The notes under the pieces are model-generated. The model was not told where the DNA came from. It searched no databases and was given only the letters and a program-made list of their open reading frames with translations. Both the position numbers and the translations under genes were made by a program. DNA of 64,000 bases. Origin: Actinomycetes bacterium. Its GTDB lineage: Bacteria > Actinomycetota > Acidimicrobiia > Acidimicrobiales > Ilumatobacteraceae. Every line of letters starts with the position of its first letter. Within the stretch, counting starts at the first letter, position 1. The stretch lies in assembly GCA_025359865.1 (NCBI GenBank), contig JANYDH010000140.1:1-64000 (forward strand), written 5' to 3'. Positions 7,121 through 15,603 of the stretch are shown here, piece after piece.

Positions 7121-7176
7121 CGCCCCGAGAGGTGTGCCAGCCCAGCTGGAGCGCCACTCGGGGCGCTTCTTTTTTT
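7121..7176 (+). terminator. Strong intrinsic terminator with alternative stems
   Basis: CGCCCCGAG (7121-7129) pairs with CTCGGGGCG (7157-7165), extendable by GAAG/CTTC across a mismatch, and a run of seven T follows (7170-7176). A shorter local stem AGCGCC/GGCGCT (7150-7155/7162-7167) uses the same 3' arm, so two exclusive hairpins can precede the same T-tract. It ends 183 bases before the PAP2 gene, so it may stop an independent RNA or a leader of that gene. From 7177 to 7359 only weak promoter-like motifs (TAGACT near 7264) are seen. Confidence 0.7.
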
Positions 7177-7359
7177 CCTCGACCTCAATTCGTTGACGTT
7201 CGCTGCACCGCCTCGATCAGCGGAAAGTGACGTCTGTTCGAGACCGAGCACCACAAATCAACTAGACTTCGGTGATCTCATCGGTGCCTCCGGGTGCCAC
7301 GCCCCACGACGGACGACCAGTGCCATGGAAATCTCCCAGAAGCTCGAGCTGATCTGATC

Positions 7360-8259
7360 ATGGCCACGGTGTATCGCGCACCCGAGGCGCAGTCGTTCCG
7401 GCCGCACCGCCCACTGTCATGGAAGCGCGAATTCGTGCTCGTCGCCATCGTCTACGGCACCTACTCGATCGTGCGTAACCAGTTCGGTTCGGCACGCATC
7501 GATACCGGATCGCGCGAGAGCGCGTTTCGTAACGCGGTGCGCGTGATCGACCTCGAGCGCACCATGCGCATCTTCCACGAGCTCAGCGTCCAGCAATTCT
7601 TCCTCGACACGCCCGCCATCCCGTTCTTCAACCTCTACTACGGCATCGCCCATTTTCTCGTCACCGTCGCGGTGCTGCTCTGGTTGCTCATCAAACGGCC
7701 CACCAACTTTCGACGCTGGCGTTCAGCGTTACTGCTCACCACGGTGCTCGGCGTGGTCGGCTACTCAGCGCTTCCACTCATGCCACCACGGCTGCTAAAC
7801 GCTGGCGGCCGCTACGGCAGCGCCACTACCGCCGAAGTGGCGGACTACAGGTTTACCGACACGCTGCGTTCCGATGACGGCGCGTGGTCGTTCGACTCTG
7901 GCCCGGTCGATCAACTCTCCAACCAATATGCAGCGATGCCCAGCTTGCATGTCGCCTGGTCGGCCTGGTGCGCATGTGTGATCATCGCCTGCAGCCGACG
8001 GCGACGCCTGCGTTGGCTTGCACTCGCCCACCCGATTGTCACCCTCATCGCGATCGTGTCCACGGCGAACCATTTCTTTCTCGACGCAATCGGCGGCCTG
8101 GCCGTTCTCGCACTCGGATGTCTCGGCGCCTTAGCTATCGAACGGACAGCCACCTGGCGACACCGCAGGCTCGCGAGCAACGCCCCAACAGGGTCGACAT
8201 CTGCTGCCCACACAGCGGCGGCCAGCGTTCTCACAACCAGCGAACTGGTCGATGCCTAG
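7360..8259 (+). CDS. PAP2-superfamily membrane protein, inositol phosphorylceramide synthase-like
   Basis: A 299-residue membrane protein with about six hydrophobic helices. It carries the PAP2 catalytic elements MPSLHVAWSAW (His in the second motif) and NHFFLDAIGG (third motif His-Asp) in the spacing of the PAP2_3/Aur1 subgroup, which transfers or hydrolyses phospho-head groups on lipids. ATG 7360 is preferred over GTG 7294 because the intervening 22 residues look non-coding; neither has a good ribosome site. It overlaps the next gene by 8 bp, suggesting a joint role in membrane lipid or glycolipid synthesis. Substrate unknown. Confidence 0.8.
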   Translation: MATVYRAPEAQSFRPHRPLSWKREFVLVAIVYGTYSIVRNQFGSARIDTGSRESAFRNAVRVIDLERTMRIFHELSVQQFFLDTPAIPFFNLYYGIAHFLVTVAVLLWLLIKRPTNFRRWRSALLLTTVLGVVGYSALPLMPPRLLNAGGRYGSATTAEVADYRFTDTLRSDDGAWSFDSGPVDQLSNQYAAMPSLHVAWSAWCACVIIACSRRRRLRWLALAHPIVTLIAIVSTANHFFLDAIGGLAVLALGCLGALAIERTATWRHRRLASNAPTGSTSAAHTAAASVLTTSELVDA

Positions 8260-9817
8260 CCGTGTGAAAGTCCGCACCCGGGTAGCCGGGATGGCCACGG
8301 CCGGCACGCTCTGCCTGGCCTACGTCGTGCTGCGGCCTCCCTCGCAGGACTTCGCCAGCGGCGACTTCCGTGCCCACCTGTTTCGTCGCGGCACGTACCT
8401 GTGGAACAACCTGTGGTTCGGCGGACATTCTCTCCCCGGCTACGGGTTGGTCTCACCGATGCTCAGCGGAGTATTCGGCGTTATTCCCATCGCTGTCGTG
8501 TCCGTGCTCGTGGCGACATGGTGCTTTGTTCTGTTGGTCGAACGGTGGTGGGAAACGCACCCTGGCCTACCAGGCCCCACCCTCGGCGTCGTATTGTTCG
8601 CCTGCGGATGTGGTGTCAATATGTTGGGCGGCCGCCTCACGTTTGGTCCAGCAGTCATGTTCGGCACGGCGTGCGTCCTCGCCCTGCAGCGTGAGCGCAA
8701 GGTGCTGGTCGTTGTCCTCGCCGCGTTGTGTGGTCTCTCCTCGCCCGTCGGGGCGCTGTCGCTCGTCATCGTCCTCGCAGCGGTGTGGATCGCCAAGGCG
8801 GCACCCCGCGGCCTGCTCGCTTTCGCTGCAGCAGCAGCCGTAGTACCCATCGGGGTACTGATTGTCGTTTTTCCAGAGGGTGGCTGGTACCCGTTCACGT
8901 GGGGAAGCCTGGCACTGCTCTCGTCGGCACTCGCCATCGTCGGCTGGTTCGGGCGCGACATCCGCGCCGTGCGATGGATGGCGGTCATCTACGGCATCGT
9001 CGCGGTCAGCGCGTTCGTCGTCGAGTCGCCCCTCGGGGGCAACGTGGTTCGCCTCGGTTGGCTCGCGGCTGGCCCGGCAGTAGCCCTGAGCGTTCGCAAA
9101 CACCGGCGTGTGGTGGTGCCCGTGTTCGCCGCGTTCACCCTGATCTGGAGCGGTTCGTACGTGAAGATGGCGTTCTTGCCGCCAAACCAAACTGCGAGCG
9201 CCGAGTACTACGATTCGCTCGCCGCCTACCTGCAGACGCTGCCCCAACCCCTTCGCGTCGAGGTAGTGCCGACGGCCACGTTCGGCCAGGCCGATGGGCT
9301 GGCGCTGGAGATCAACGGTATCGCACGCGGGTGGGAGACTCAGATCGACCGTGAACTGAACCCAGTGTTCTACGGCGATGGTCTCACCGCCTCGACGTAC
9401 CATACGTGGCTACTCGACCATGCCGTTTCGATCGTCGCTCTTCCACTCGATGGGGTGCAGGACAAGTCCGGCGCGGAGGCCGACGTCATCCGTAGCGAGC
9501 CGTCCTATCTCCGGCCGGTGTGGTCGAACAAGGACTGGAAGGTGTACCGGGTTCGCGACTCCTCCCCGCTCGCCGACAATGACGCCACTGTCACCGAGGT
9601 GCAGCCCGAGTCGCTCACCATCCGGGCGTCGAAAGTCGGGTGGACTGTGGTCAAGTTCCGCTTCACCAGCCTGTACCAAGTAACGGCTGGCGCTGCATGT
9701 ATCGAGGAGTCACCCGACGGATGGATCCGCCTCCTCGTCAAGCAAGCGGGCGAGATCGAACTGACGGTCGCGCTGTCAGCCCACGACGTCTTGACCAGTG
9801 GACCCGACTGCGGCTGA
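8252..9817 (+). CDS. Polytopic membrane protein, GT-C glycosyltransferase-like
   Basis: A 521-residue protein: about ten hydrophobic helices (residues 10-310) followed by an extracytoplasmic soluble domain of about 200 residues. Near the N-terminus FASGDFRAHLFRRG and LWNNLWFGGHSLPGYG give the acidic first-loop signature of GT-C type, lipid-linked-sugar-using glycosyltransferases and of the related membrane family often labelled PTPS-related. The start overlaps the PAP2 gene. The pairing of a lipid head-group enzyme with a GT-C-like protein suggests glycolipid assembly; donor and acceptor cannot be read from sequence. Confidence 0.65.
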   Translation: MPSRVKVRTRVAGMATAGTLCLAYVVLRPPSQDFASGDFRAHLFRRGTYLWNNLWFGGHSLPGYGLVSPMLSGVFGVIPIAVVSVLVATWCFVLLVERWWETHPGLPGPTLGVVLFACGCGVNMLGGRLTFGPAVMFGTACVLALQRERKVLVVVLAALCGLSSPVGALSLVIVLAAVWIAKAAPRGLLAFAAAAAVVPIGVLIVVFPEGGWYPFTWGSLALLSSALAIVGWFGRDIRAVRWMAVIYGIVAVSAFVVESPLGGNVVRLGWLAAGPAVALSVRKHRRVVVPVFAAFTLIWSGSYVKMAFLPPNQTASAEYYDSLAAYLQTLPQPLRVEVVPTATFGQADGLALEINGIARGWETQIDRELNPVFYGDGLTASTYHTWLLDHAVSIVALPLDGVQDKSGAEADVIRSEPSYLRPVWSNKDWKVYRVRDSSPLADNDATVTEVQPESLTIRASKVGWTVVKFRFTSLYQVTAGAACIEESPDGWIRLLVKQAGEIELTVALSAHDVLTSGPDCG

Positions 9818-9831
9818 ACTGGCCGGGCGAA

Positions 9832-12800
9832 TCAGACCCCGATGATGTTCATACCGAGGTCGCCGAGCTGACGGTTCACGTCCGCGAGATCTGCGTCGAT
9901 CAGCGCAGTCAATGCCCTCAACTGTCCGTCTGCTTGGCCGGCGAGTTTGTGATACACGGCAAATGACTGGGTGGTGGGGCGAGCGTCGGCGCTACTGACC
10001 ACGGGTGGCAGGGCGCTGAGCTTCTCGAACAGCTTCTCGCGGTAGTTCAGCGAGTCGCCGTCGGAGGTGAACTCAGCCTGGACGAGCTCAGCCTCCACAG
10101 CTTCGAGGCGCTCGGTGAGCGCCTTGGCAGCAGAGATCGCAGCCACTGTCGACTCGTTGTCGGCCAACCGCTCGACCCACTCGCCGAGCTGCCGCTTCAA
10201 CGACTGGATCGTGTTGACGCCCGTGGCGATTTCGGACAGCTTGTCGCGGATCTGGATCAAGAAGTCGAACTGCTCGGCTAGATCCGCTTCGCTCGTGTCG
10301 ATTCGCGGGTCCTTGAGCAGCTCGAACGACTGGCCCATCGACCAGTCGCCGATGGTGAGGGTGACTCGATAGGTGCCGGGCTTCACGAGCGGACCACCGG
10401 GCCGCGTATGGAACTCGGTGTCGGACATCTTCACTCCGCTGGGGCATGTCATCGGCCACTGAAAGCTGTTCATGCCGGCCGCAGCGGTGATGTACAACCC
10501 GTGACGATCCTTTTTGGTCGCGGGGATGGTGCTGGAAAACGTCTCGATCTCCGTACCGGCGTGATCGCTGATTGTGAGGCTTGCCTCGCCGACCGCACCT
10601 TGGTCGAGGAAGTACATGATCCGCACACCACGCTCCAGATCCTCGCCGGCATCGATGACTCGTTTGCGTATGTGGCCGGTCTCGAGTTCCTCGACATAGA
10701 ACGTGGCGTTCTGACCGCTGGTGACGTGGTAGTTCTTACCACCTGGCGTACCACCCCACGACGCCGTGATGTGCGGGGGTGTGCGGACGACGTCGCGTGG
10801 CTTCAGCAGGTACCGGCTCGCTGCGAACAGGTCGTCGTGCATCTGATGCAGCGGCGTCAAGTCGTCGAGAATCCAGAACGAACGCCCGTGGGTTGCAACG
10901 ACGAGATCGGTGCCTTTGACGACGAAGTCGTAGATCGGCGTGACAGGAAGGTTGCATTGCAGGGATTGCCAACTGGCGCCATCGTCGAACGACACGTGGA
11001 TACCGAGCTCAGTGCCCACGTAGAGGAGACCTTGGCGGTTCGGGTCCTCTCGAATGACGCGGCAGAACTCGTTCTGCGGCAAACCGTTGTCGATCCGGTT
11101 CCACGTGACACCCAGGTCGTCGGTCTTGTAGACGTACGGCGCGTAGTCACCCGTCTTGTGACGGGCCGCGGTCATGTAGACCGTGCCGGGCGTATGCGGT
11201 GACTCGGCGATCATGGTCACTTGAGAGAACTTCGGGAGATCCGCTGGGGTGACGTTCGCCCAGTCGCCGCCGTCGTTCATCGACAGATGTACGAGTCCGT
11301 CGTCGGACCCGGCCATCAGCACACCCTGCTGGTGACAAGACACCATCAGCGAAAAGATCGTGGCGTACATCTCGGCACCCGCCGTGTCCATCGTGAGCGG
11401 GCCTGACACGCCCAAGGTGTCCGGGTCGGCGTAGGTCAGGTCGGGGCTGATGGCCTGCCAGCTGTGCCCCTCATCGGTCGTCCGGAACACCTTGTTGCCG
11501 GCCGCGTAGAGCACGTTGGCATCCTGCGGCGAGAACACGATCGGGTAGGTCCATTGGAAGCGGACCTCTGCGGTAGCGCCGTCGTGGTAGGCCTCTGGCC
11601 AGATGTTGACAAGCTGGATTTGCTTGGTGGTGTGGTCGTAGCGCTGGAGAGCGTCGCCGCCACCTGGCGAGCTACCGATCGCGCCCACATACACAATGTT
11701 CGGGTCGCCGGGCTTCGGCGCAACGTACCCGCTTTCGGCGGTACCGGGCGGGTAGCAGTCGCCCCAGTTGATCGCGCCGAGGCCGGTCTGGCTTGGCACC
11801 GCGATGCTCGAGTTGTCCTGCTGCGACCCGTACACCATGTAAGGGAACTGGTCGTCGGTGGCGACATGGTAGAACTGGGCGGTCAGTTGGTTGTAGATCG
11901 TCGACCACGACCTACCGGCGTTGAACGACACCCAGGCCCCGCCATCATCGCAGCCGATCATCCGGTCGGGATTCGCTGGGTCGATCCACAACGCGTGGTT
12001 GTCGCCGTGTGGTGTGTGGAACTCCTCGAACGTCTTGCCGCCGTCGATCGATCTCCACGCCTTCATGTTCATGACGAACACCTCGTCGGCATTGGTGGGG
12101 TGGGCGATGACGTGCTGGTAGTACCACGGTCGCCAGCCGAGGTCGGGGTTCGATGACACCTTCTCCCAGGTCTCACCGATGTCGTCAGACCGGTACAGGC
12201 CGCGCGTGCGACCCTCGGATTCGACCATCGCGAACACCCGGCCGGATCGCGCCGGTGAGACAGAGACGCCGATCTTGCCGAGAATCCCTCCAGGCAGACC
12301 GCTGCGATCGCTGATGTTCTCCCAGGTGTCGCCGCCATCGCGAGAACGCCACAGGCCACCGTCGGGGCCACCGCTATCGATCGACCAGAAGGTACGCCGG
12401 GCCTGCCACATGGTGGCGAAAATGATCCGTGGGTTGTTGGGGTCGAGTGACACGTCGACGGCGCCGGCGCGCTCGCTCACATGCAGCACCAGTTCCCAGT
12501 TCTCACCGCCATCTTTCGATCGGTACAACCCGCGCTCAGGGTTGTCCTTGGACGCGTGGCCGAGCGCAGCAACGTACACAAGGTCGGGATCGTCTGGGTG
12601 CACGCGAATCTCGCCGATATGGCGCGACTCGGTGAGGCCGATGTGTCGCCAAGTCACTCCGGCATCGGTCGATTTGTAGACGCCGTCGCCGTGGGTGACA
12701 TCGATCCGAATCGTCGATTCGCCCGTGCCCGCGTAGATGACGTTTCCATCGGACGGGGCGACCGCCAACGCTCCGATCGAACCGGTGGCGAGAAATCCAT

Positions 12801-12984
12801 CCGTCACGTTCTCCCAGTACTGTCCCGCGTCGTCGGTCTTCCACACCCCACCGGCGACAGCGCCGAAGTAGAACACCGACGGGTGCTTCGGGTCGGCTGC
12901 AACGGCAACAGCGCGGCCCCCACGGGTCGGCCCGATGCAGCGATAGCGGATCTGGCTCAGAAACTTTGGATCAACGGTCGGCAT
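9832..12984 (-). CDS. Large BNR/Asp-box repeat (sortilin-like beta-propeller) protein
   Basis: A 1050-residue protein with many Asp-box repeats of type SxDxGxTW (KSTDAGVTW, RSKDGGENW, RSRDGGDTW, RSDDIGETW, KTDDLGVTW, SFDDGASW), forming one or two propellers over residues 1-700. A beta-rich region and a helical coil (about 900-1000) follow. The family is called glycosyl hydrolase or VPS10/sortilin-like, but an enzymatic role is not established. Unlike most relatives, which are secreted, it has no signal peptide: it begins MPTVDPKFLSQIRYRCIG. ATG 12984 fits the first repeat well. It converges with the GT-C-like gene. Confidence 0.85.
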   Translation of the reverse strand: MPTVDPKFLSQIRYRCIGPTRGGRAVAVAADPKHPSVFYFGAVAGGVWKTDDAGQYWENVTDGFLATGSIGALAVAPSDGNVIYAGTGESTIRIDVTHGDGVYKSTDAGVTWRHIGLTESRHIGEIRVHPDDPDLVYVAALGHASKDNPERGLYRSKDGGENWELVLHVSERAGAVDVSLDPNNPRIIFATMWQARRTFWSIDSGGPDGGLWRSRDGGDTWENISDRSGLPGGILGKIGVSVSPARSGRVFAMVESEGRTRGLYRSDDIGETWEKVSSNPDLGWRPWYYQHVIAHPTNADEVFVMNMKAWRSIDGGKTFEEFHTPHGDNHALWIDPANPDRMIGCDDGGAWVSFNAGRSWSTIYNQLTAQFYHVATDDQFPYMVYGSQQDNSSIAVPSQTGLGAINWGDCYPPGTAESGYVAPKPGDPNIVYVGAIGSSPGGGDALQRYDHTTKQIQLVNIWPEAYHDGATAEVRFQWTYPIVFSPQDANVLYAAGNKVFRTTDEGHSWQAISPDLTYADPDTLGVSGPLTMDTAGAEMYATIFSLMVSCHQQGVLMAGSDDGLVHLSMNDGGDWANVTPADLPKFSQVTMIAESPHTPGTVYMTAARHKTGDYAPYVYKTDDLGVTWNRIDNGLPQNEFCRVIREDPNRQGLLYVGTELGIHVSFDDGASWQSLQCNLPVTPIYDFVVKGTDLVVATHGRSFWILDDLTPLHQMHDDLFAASRYLLKPRDVVRTPPHITASWGGTPGGKNYHVTSGQNATFYVEELETGHIRKRVIDAGEDLERGVRIMYFLDQGAVGEASLTISDHAGTEIETFSSTIPATKKDRHGLYITAAAGMNSFQWPMTCPSGVKMSDTEFHTRPGGPLVKPGTYRVTLTIGDWSMGQSFELLKDPRIDTSEADLAEQFDFLIQIRDKLSEIATGVNTIQSLKRQLGEWVERLADNESTVAAISAAKALTERLEAVEAELVQAEFTSDGDSLNYREKLFEKLSALPPVVSSADARPTTQSFAVYHKLAGQADGQLRALTALIDADLADVNRQLGDLGMNIIGV

Positions 12985-13123
12985 GGGCGGAATCCTGCCA
13001 CCTCCGAGCGATCATGATGTGACGACGTCGATGTGGTCGCTTTGGTCACCGTGGTGGTCGACCCTGGCGCCGCCGCCAGGTGTCGCTCGGGATCGGTGCC
13101 GAATTCAGCGTGGTCCCCGTTTG

Positions 13124-14491
13124 TCAGGTGGGGCGGAACTGGCGATGGGCTTGGGCGATCGCATCGATGCGGGGCGTGTCGAGGGTGGCCTTGTCGGCGA
13201 ACTCGCGCCAGCGGTCGACGGCTGCGAGCACGTCGGCGATTGCCTCGCGACAGCCGGGGACGGCGAATCGATCGGCGAGCGCCGTCAGGTCACGGAGGTC
13301 GATCCCGTCGCGCTTGGCACCGATGGACATCTGGTGCGTCGCTGTCCAGGCCCCGGTCGGGTTCCACGAGAACGTCACGTCGTAGGCCGGGGCCAATCGC
13401 CACGTACCGGCCTGATCGCACACGAAGGCGTGGTTTTTCGTGTGGTCGTCACGGTTAACCGCAGCGACGTTGAAGACGATGCGTCGGAACGCCTGCTCTC
13501 GCGCCGCCGGGCCGAGGTCGAGCGCGTCGATCGTCGTCAGGTACTGCTCGTAGCCGTGTGCACCGGCCATGTTGAAGTCGAGGTGGGCGAGACCGCACAG
13601 GGTGATCATGTGCAGACGGCCCGAGGAACCGACCCGGTCGAAGCGCTTGGTGAGGAAGTGCCGGCGGGGGCCCTCCGGCAGCAACCGGCACTCGGCCATC
13701 TCCACACCTGCCGCCACCGCCATGAGGTAGTAGGCATACTCGATCGCGCCGAAACCGAGGCCGAGCCCGACTCCCTGGCCGTCGCCCTGGCCGTCGCCGA
13801 GCGCATTCTCGCGTGTGGGATCGGCACCAACACCGTCGAGCTTGATCAGCCAGTGCTCGTAGCCCTCGGGCGCGGTCAGCTGGCCCGACCGGATCTGGCT
13901 CGTGGTCGGGTTGTAGGCGATGACGGCTTTCGCCCGTGCTCCGCCGGCGCTCGACCCGACGGCGATGAGCTGCGTGAGCGCCGCCTCAGCCTCGGGCCCA
14001 GCGATGAGCTCGCCGGTGAGCGCAGCGCGCGCCGAGGCCACTAGGTCCGCAAGGGCGATCGCCGAGCTGGTGATGGCAGTGCCACCAGCGGGCGGGTGGA
14101 ATTCGAGCGCGCCCATCGCCCGATCGGCCAAGTAGGCGAGTCGATCGAGTGGTGACACGGCTGCTGGATCGACGCCCCGGGCGGCCATCCACGAATTGAT
14201 CAACGCATTGCCAAACCGGTCGGGCAACGCATCGGCGAGCATCGGAGGCAGGTCATGGAAGGTCTCTCGGCACAACCCCGGGAACCCGAATACCCCGCGC
14301 CGCAGCGGCAGGTGCAACGGGGCGAGCTCGATGCCGGCGGCGATCCATCCGGGGTCGTACTCGAACACGTGGGTGCCCAGACCCGGATCGAACGCCATGG
14401 CGCCGACCGTGCGACCCCAGACGCGGACCTCGACGAGATCAGTGTGGACGAAGCCGCCCGAACCGCCCGAACCGCCCGACCCGGCAGTCAT
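13124..14491 (-). CDS. hipA: HipA-family serine/threonine kinase toxin
   Basis: A 455-residue protein of the HipA fold, the kinase toxin that in E. coli phosphorylates glutamyl-tRNA synthetase and causes persistence. Visible: the N-terminal small domain (VEVRVWGRTVGAMAFD), GSSAGGARAKAVI (the HipA glycine-rich loop region), HWLIKLDG (ATP-binding Lys), catalytic NRDDHTKNH and metal-binding APAYDVT. The ATG at 14491 overlaps the hipB stop (ATGA), so the pair is coupled. The protein starts with an odd Gly-Ser run (GSGGSGGSGG, a 9-bp DNA repeat) before the first strand. All key residues are present, so an active kinase is expected. Confidence 0.9.
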   Translation of the reverse strand: MTAGSGGSGGSGGFVHTDLVEVRVWGRTVGAMAFDPGLGTHVFEYDPGWIAAGIELAPLHLPLRRGVFGFPGLCRETFHDLPPMLADALPDRFGNALINSWMAARGVDPAAVSPLDRLAYLADRAMGALEFHPPAGGTAITSSAIALADLVASARAALTGELIAGPEAEAALTQLIAVGSSAGGARAKAVIAYNPTTSQIRSGQLTAPEGYEHWLIKLDGVGADPTRENALGDGQGDGQGVGLGLGFGAIEYAYYLMAVAAGVEMAECRLLPEGPRRHFLTKRFDRVGSSGRLHMITLCGLAHLDFNMAGAHGYEQYLTTIDALDLGPAAREQAFRRIVFNVAAVNRDDHTKNHAFVCDQAGTWRLAPAYDVTFSWNPTGAWTATHQMSIGAKRDGIDLRDLTALADRFAVPGCREAIADVLAAVDRWREFADKATLDTPRIDAIAQAHRQFRPT

Positions 14492-14811
14492 GCCTGCCGC
14501 CGACGTGGTGCTCGACGGCGCCGTTCGGCCTCCAGTCGTTGCCGCTCGCGCAGCATCGCCAACGGACTCACGGTGGCCGGCGGTGCGAGCGACTCGAGCC
14601 AGTCGGTGCGGTCGAGTGTGCGTAGCACACTGATCAGCGAGGCGAGACTCGAGCCGGCGCCATGTTCGAGCGAGTGCACCGCGGAGATCGACACGTTCGC
14701 AGCGCGAGCGACTTCGGCCTGTGTCGTGCCCCGACGCAGACGTAGATCGGCTACCTGGCGACCGAGTTCGGCCTGCCACTCTTCGATCGTTCTGCTCGAT
14801 GGTGTCGACAT
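14488..14811 (-). CDS. hipB: HipB-like Xre-family antitoxin
   Basis: A 107-residue DNA-binding protein. Residues 13-65 form an Xre/Cro helix-turn-helix (GRQVADLRLRRGTTQAEVAR, then ANVSISAVHSLEHG), followed by a short second helical part and a basic tail RRRRAPRRRQA. First gene of the coupled hipBA operon, it should bind HipA and repress the operon. ATG 14811 is chosen; 14835 in frame is possible. Upstream (14860-14950) the DNA is unusually AT-rich with CTATGG repeated at 14887 and 14928, the likely promoter and operator region. Confidence 0.85.
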   Translation of the reverse strand: MSTPSSRTIEEWQAELGRQVADLRLRRGTTQAEVARAANVSISAVHSLEHGAGSSLASLISVLRTLDRTDWLESLAPPATVSPLAMLRERQRLEAERRRRAPRRRQA

Positions 14812-14842
14812 GATGCATCCTCGGATGGATTCCAACGATCAT

Positions 14843-15148
14843 ATCAGCCCGCTGAGGCTCAAAGGTTGAACATCTCGATCAATACCTATGGAAAAGCAAA
14901 GAATAACGTAGGAATAGTCGTTTAGCTATGGATTCTCAGTGTGCACTACGCAGATAGCAGTCAAGTCTGAGCAAGACAAGTGGGATCACGGCCATGCCGT
15001 CGGTGCGGCGGTACGCATCGGGTCCGGTGCCCTCTGCTCGTCAACGCACTCGGCGACACCGACGTGGTCGCCGATGTCGTCGGCTAGTAGTGCGCCGCTT
15101 GGCCGTAGCCGTGAGCACCGCAGCAACGAAGGGGCGGGCGAGGCGAAA
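14843..15148. other. Intergenic region: hipBA upstream DNA and gene remnants
   Basis: The first 100 bases are AT-rich and probably carry hipBA control sites. From about 15000, short open stretches with coding character (for example LLVNALGDTDVVADVVG then a stop, plus strand) end after a few residues, as in a decayed gene. No intact gene is supported. Confidence 0.35.
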
Positions 15149-15210
15149 CCGCCCGACCTTTGGCGTTGGGCTGTCATTGACAGCAGCCCAACGCCAAAGC
15201 TCAGCCCTCG
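15149..15210 (+). repeat. Dispersed palindromic repeat A, copy 1
   Basis: CTTTGGCGTTGGGCTG (15158-15173) pairs perfectly with CAGCCCAACGCCAAAG (15184-15199) around a 10-nt loop. Nearly the same 55-60-bp unit, including the flank CCGCCCGAC and CTCAGCC, recurs inverted at 41289-41347, and one arm recurs at 62789-62816. This is REP/MITE-like behaviour; it lies here between a remnant and a small ORF. Confidence 0.75.
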
Positions 15211-15261
15211 TGTTGAGTTGGAGCGCCGGATGCCGACCGCGGCGACGAAACCCCGGCCAAA

Positions 15262-15405
15262 ATGATCGAGTTCCTCACCGGGTTGGATCCCGATGGTGGC
15301 AACGGGGCGCTCGAGGCGACCATTGCGTTCACACTGTTGGCCATCTCGGCTGCATCCATGTTCGCCGCTCGCCGCAACTACCAGCGTGCGGCCGTGCCCG
15401 CCTGA
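15262..15405 (+). CDS. Small membrane protein or C-terminal gene remnant
   Basis: A 47-codon frame with one hydrophobic helix (IAFTLLAISAASMFAARR) and a basic end, a type of tail seen in single-pass membrane proteins. The frame stays open about 14 codons upstream of the ATG without a start or ribosome site (reading GAPDADRGDETPAK), and repeat A stands before it. That suggests the end of a larger gene interrupted or truncated by the repeat, rather than an intact gene. Confidence 0.3.
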   Translation: MIEFLTGLDPDGGNGALEATIAFTLLAISAASMFAARRNYQRAAVPA

Positions 15406-15421
15406 ACCCCGCGTGACCGGC

Positions 15422-15470
15422 TGGTCTGTGAGGTTCGATGCAGACTGAACCGCCGCAACCTCACGGACCA
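15422..15470. repeat. 14-bp inverted repeat
   Basis: TGGTCTGTGAGGTT (15422-15435) and AACCTCACGGACCA (15457-15470) pair along 14 bases, with one G-U wobble as RNA, around a 21-nt loop that itself holds GGTTC/GAACC. No T-tract follows. It could be a Rho-assisted terminator or the end of a mobile element. Confidence 0.6.
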
Positions 15471-15529
15471 CCAAGGTGGACCAACTCGCCGAGCTTCAAC
15501 GACCGCGACAGCGCGAGCCGGTCGAGGCC

Positions 15530-15586
15530 GGCAACTCTGATACACCCCGGCAACTCTGATACACGTCGGCAACTCTGATACACCCC
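15530..15586 (+). repeat. Three tandem 19-bp repeats, transposase-end-like
   Basis: Three units starting at 15530, 15549 and 15568, each beginning with the identical 16 bases GGCAACTCTGATACAC and differing only in the last three. Regularly spaced copies of a short motif next to a small ORF resemble the multiple transposase-binding sites at the ends of IS21-type (IstA) elements. No istA/istB is present, so this would be a leftover end. A protein-binding operator for the next gene is the alternative. Confidence 0.6.
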
Positions 15587-15603
15587 TCAGGCACTCTTCA
15601 TGC

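Noticed and set aside
6785-7170. tmRNA, RNase P, SRP or 6S RNA
   Set aside because: None of the conserved core sequences I know for these RNAs is present.
15530-15586. CRISPR array
   Set aside because: Only three units, 19 bp with 3-bp variable ends, no spacers of normal length and no cas genes.
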